35,514 nucleotides of DNA from Secundilactobacillus paracollinoides DSM 15502 = JCM 11969 (GTDB lineage Bacteria > Bacillota > Bacilli > Lactobacillales > Lactobacillaceae), in contig NZ_BBAG01000035.1 of NCBI RefSeq assembly GCF_001311135.1, positions 1 to 35,514 on the forward strand. The letters are read 5' to 3'. The position numbers and the translations under genes were made by a program. Positions within the stretch are counted from its first letter, which is position 1, and each line of letters begins with the position of its first letter. The notes under the pieces are model-generated. The model was given only the letters and a program-made list of their open reading frames with translations. It was not told the origin of the DNA and made no database searches. Positions 33,733 through 35,514 of the stretch are shown here, one piece after another.

Positions 33733-34350
33733 TTATTTTGTTGAGAGCCAATCCTTAGCGGCAGCTAATTCTGCCTGAGACGGATGATGTGACTGGTGGT
33801 TTTTGAAAACTGTCACATCTGCGCCTGCGGTTTTTAGTTCGGTTATCAGCTCATCGAAATTGGTTTCGGTGACGATGGGGTCTAGATCGCCAAAGGTCGC
33901 AAACAGGTTGACGCCTGTTAGGTCTGGCAAGGTTGACTGCGGTTCGATCAGCATTGGATGTAGTAACACAGCCGTTTTAAATGGAGGCTGCTTATGCAAC
34001 AGCGAGTACGCCGCAATGTTTGCGCCGTTTGAAAATCCAAGAACGATCAGTTGTTGCGCGTCCAACTGGTGTTCAGCGGTAAGGGTACTGACGCTATCCC
34101 ATAACCAATCCGATTCGCTGCTGATATTATCAAGGTCAAAACTGCCGTCAGCGTGCCGGATGAAGTAACGATTGGCGCCAGCACCTTCTGTGATGCGGCC
34201 ACGAATCCCAAGCGTTGGGTGCTGTGGCAACAGAAAGTTTGCCAGCGAAAACAAGTCTTGCTCATCACCACCGGTCCCGTGCAGCATCAAGACCGGCGCT
34301 AAGTCAGATTGTCCCGGAAAATAGGCAACGTGTTGGTCAGCATCATTCAT
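33733..34350 (-). CDS. Alpha/beta hydrolase of the carboxylesterase/phospholipase type (MhqD-like)
   Basis: 205 residues, cytosolic. The nucleophile elbow GFSNGA and the oxyanion loop LMLHGTGGDE mark the family; Asp in FGDLDPIV and His in NHQSHHPS complete the likely triad. Start ATG 34350 overlaps the end of the dioxygenase gene by 8 bp and its GGAGG lies inside that gene, so the two are coupled. In Bacillus, mhqD and mhqO relatives belong to the quinone and methylhydroquinone response; a role in quinone or aromatic detoxification is likely by analogy. Confidence 0.85.
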   Translation of the reverse strand: MNDADQHVAYFPGQSDLAPVLMLHGTGGDEQDLFSLANFLLPQHPTLGIRGRITEGAGANRYFIRHADGSFDLDNISSESDWLWDSVSTLTAEHQLDAQQLIVLGFSNGANIAAYSLLHKQPPFKTAVLLHPMLIEPQSTLPDLTGVNLFATFGDLDPIVTETNFDELITELKTAGADVTVFKNHQSHHPSQAELAAAKDWLSTK

Positions 34351-35311
34351 CTTGCACCTCCGTATTAAACGGCACGAGGTCGGCTTCAATGCTGGCGCGT
34401 TGAGCCTCTAGGAACGGCGGCAACTCTAAGTGGCGACCAGCTTCCTCATACGTTTCATCCACTAAGAAACCAGGCCCGTCAGTCGCAATTTCAAAAAGGA
34501 CGCCAGGTGCTGCCCGGAAATATTCTGACTGGAAGTAGTAGCGTTCAACGAAGCCGGAGTCGTGCAGCCCAGCTTTTTGCAGGCGATTGATCCAGTATTC
34601 TAGTGTTTCATGATCACTCGTTCGAAATGCCAGGTGATGCACGCTGCCGTAACCTTGTAAGGCGTTGGCGGACATCAGGTCGAAGTTAACGATAACCTGA
34701 GCACCGTGCCCACCATGATGCAGTTCGTAGAGGGTTTGGCTTCCTTCAACGGCGACTACACTAAAGCCCATGACCGTAGTTAAAATCGGGTTAAGCTGTT
34801 CTGGATGTGACAGGGTGATCACCATTGGGCCAAGGCCAGAAATCGCCATTTCGGCAGGAACTGGGCTGTGCCGATAAGGTGTTCCACCAGCCACACCAGC
34901 GTTATTTTCATCGGAAATGAGTTGGTAACGCTGGTTGTCAAAATCGTAGAAGAAGAGGGTTTTAGCATCAAATTGGGTGATGACATCACCATGTTTGATG
35001 TCATTGTCGTCGAACCGATGACGCCAATAGTCAATGGCGGCATCGTTCGGCACCCGAAACCCAATGCGCGAAATGCTGTTGTTTCCGGATGTTCCGTGCC
35101 CGAGACCTGGGAAATCAAAGAAGGTGATGTCGGTGCCGGCAGTCCCCATATCATCCGTGAAATATAGGTGGTAGGATGCGACGTCGTCTTGGTTGACGGT
35201 TTTCTTAATGAGATGCAGCCCAAGAATCTCAGTCATAAACTGAAACATTTTTGGAGAACTGGACGTGATTGCAGTGACGTGATTAAGCCCGATTAAGTCT
35301 GTTTTGGTCAT
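34343..35311 (-). CDS. Ring-cleaving dioxygenase of the glyoxalase superfamily (MhqO-like)
   Basis: 322 residues of two vicinal-oxygen-chelate modules. Metal ligands of the extradiol type are visible: His11 in GLNHVTAI, His225 or His226 in SVHHLAF, and Glu274 in GVLFEIATDGPGF. The start is ATG 35311, with GGAGGTGG 5 nt upstream; the frame is open to 35377 without support. It forms a two-gene operon with the hydrolase. MhqO in Bacillus answers catechol and quinone stress under MhqR; a MarR-type regulator is not in the window, so regulation here is unknown. Confidence 0.88.
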   Translation of the reverse strand: MTKTDLIGLNHVTAITSSSPKMFQFMTEILGLHLIKKTVNQDDVASYHLYFTDDMGTAGTDITFFDFPGLGHGTSGNNSISRIGFRVPNDAAIDYWRHRFDDNDIKHGDVITQFDAKTLFFYDFDNQRYQLISDENNAGVAGGTPYRHSPVPAEMAISGLGPMVITLSHPEQLNPILTTVMGFSVVAVEGSQTLYELHHGGHGAQVIVNFDLMSANALQGYGSVHHLAFRTSDHETLEYWINRLQKAGLHDSGFVERYYFQSEYFRAAPGVLFEIATDGPGFLVDETYEEAGRHLELPPFLEAQRASIEADLVPFNTEVQDE

Positions 35312-35390
35312 GGTGGCCACCTCCGTGAGTGCGTTAATTTTTAATTGTAGTATGGCACACTTATTTAAAGTAAGCAATTATAAGAGCGTG

Positions 35391-35514
35391 CAGAGCGTGG
35401 AAGAAAACGGGTTGAGGGCGGAGCCTAAGTACCTTTGGGCTTAAATGCCTGAACTTGGCATTTGTGTCCGAAGTTGCTTAGGCAGTAGCCCTCAGTTTTC
35501 TGGAACGCGTTTCC
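35391..35514 (+). repeat. Long intergenic hairpin repeat, copy 9 (runs to the window end)
   Basis: AGAGCGTGGAAGAAAACGGG starts it. Inner arms GCCTAAG..CCTTTGG..AAATGCC and GGCATTT..CCGAAG..CTTAGGC flank the loop TGAACTT (35450-35456), and outer arms AGAAAAC, GAGGGC pair with GCCCTC, GTTTTCT. The right boundary GGAACGCGTTTCC is cut at the edge. Confidence 0.85.

Noticed and set aside
1..35514. tRNA, rRNA, phage or plasmid replication genes
   Set aside because: None of their characteristic sequences was seen on either strand.

Overview
This looks like chromosomal DNA of a member of the Lactobacillaceae. The protein families, the strong AGGAGG-type ribosome sites, the moderate GC content and the arabinose gene order araR-araB-araD-araA all fit that family. 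The species cannot be named from sequence reading alone. About 25 genes are visible. Most of the left two thirds is a locus for using plant arabinosides.

Layout. An aldehyde dehydrogenase (557-1966) comes first, then a degenerate repeat (E1), an unrecognised reverse-strand gene and a small membrane-protein gene. The arabinose core follows: araR (4096-5181), araB (5428-7041), araD (7061-7788) and araA (7822-9248). A MazEF toxin-antitoxin pair sits behind araA. Next is an ArsR-type regulator, divergent from an intracellular GH43 arabinofuranosidase and an MFS oligosaccharide symporter. A second, inverted copy of the degenerate repeat (E2) closes this block. A second arabinoside module follows: an AraC-type regulator divergent from a GPH-family sugar symporter and a GH127 beta-L-arabinofuranosidase. 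Taken together, alpha- and beta-linked arabinosides would be imported, hydrolysed in the cytoplasm to L-arabinose, and passed through AraA, AraB and AraD to D-xylulose 5-phosphate. Acetate kinase (31723-32906) could use acetyl phosphate formed further downstream.

The right third is more mixed: a DUF2798-like membrane protein, two tandem TPM-domain membrane proteins, a pyridine nucleotide-disulfide oxidoreductase, an orphan PTS EIIC-like protein, nucleoside deoxyribosyltransferase, a secreted beta-helix surface protein, an acyltransferase, an SDR enzyme behind a MerR-type promoter, acetate kinase, an FMN-binding split-barrel protein, and an MhqD-like hydrolase with an MhqO-like dioxygenase.

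Two features run across the window. First, a family of long intergenic hairpins (about 120 bp, arms of about 25 bp, a conserved 7-nt loop) occurs at least eight times, plus truncated and tandem half-copies. Arm sequences differ between copies but still pair, and one copy has its loop inverted relative to its flanks. Second, at least nine otherwise well conserved genes are interrupted by one- or two-base indels, almost all deletions in short homopolymers. Unpolished consensus sequence explains this better than decay, so araD, araA, mazF, the GPH symporter, SDR and ackA should not be assumed dead.
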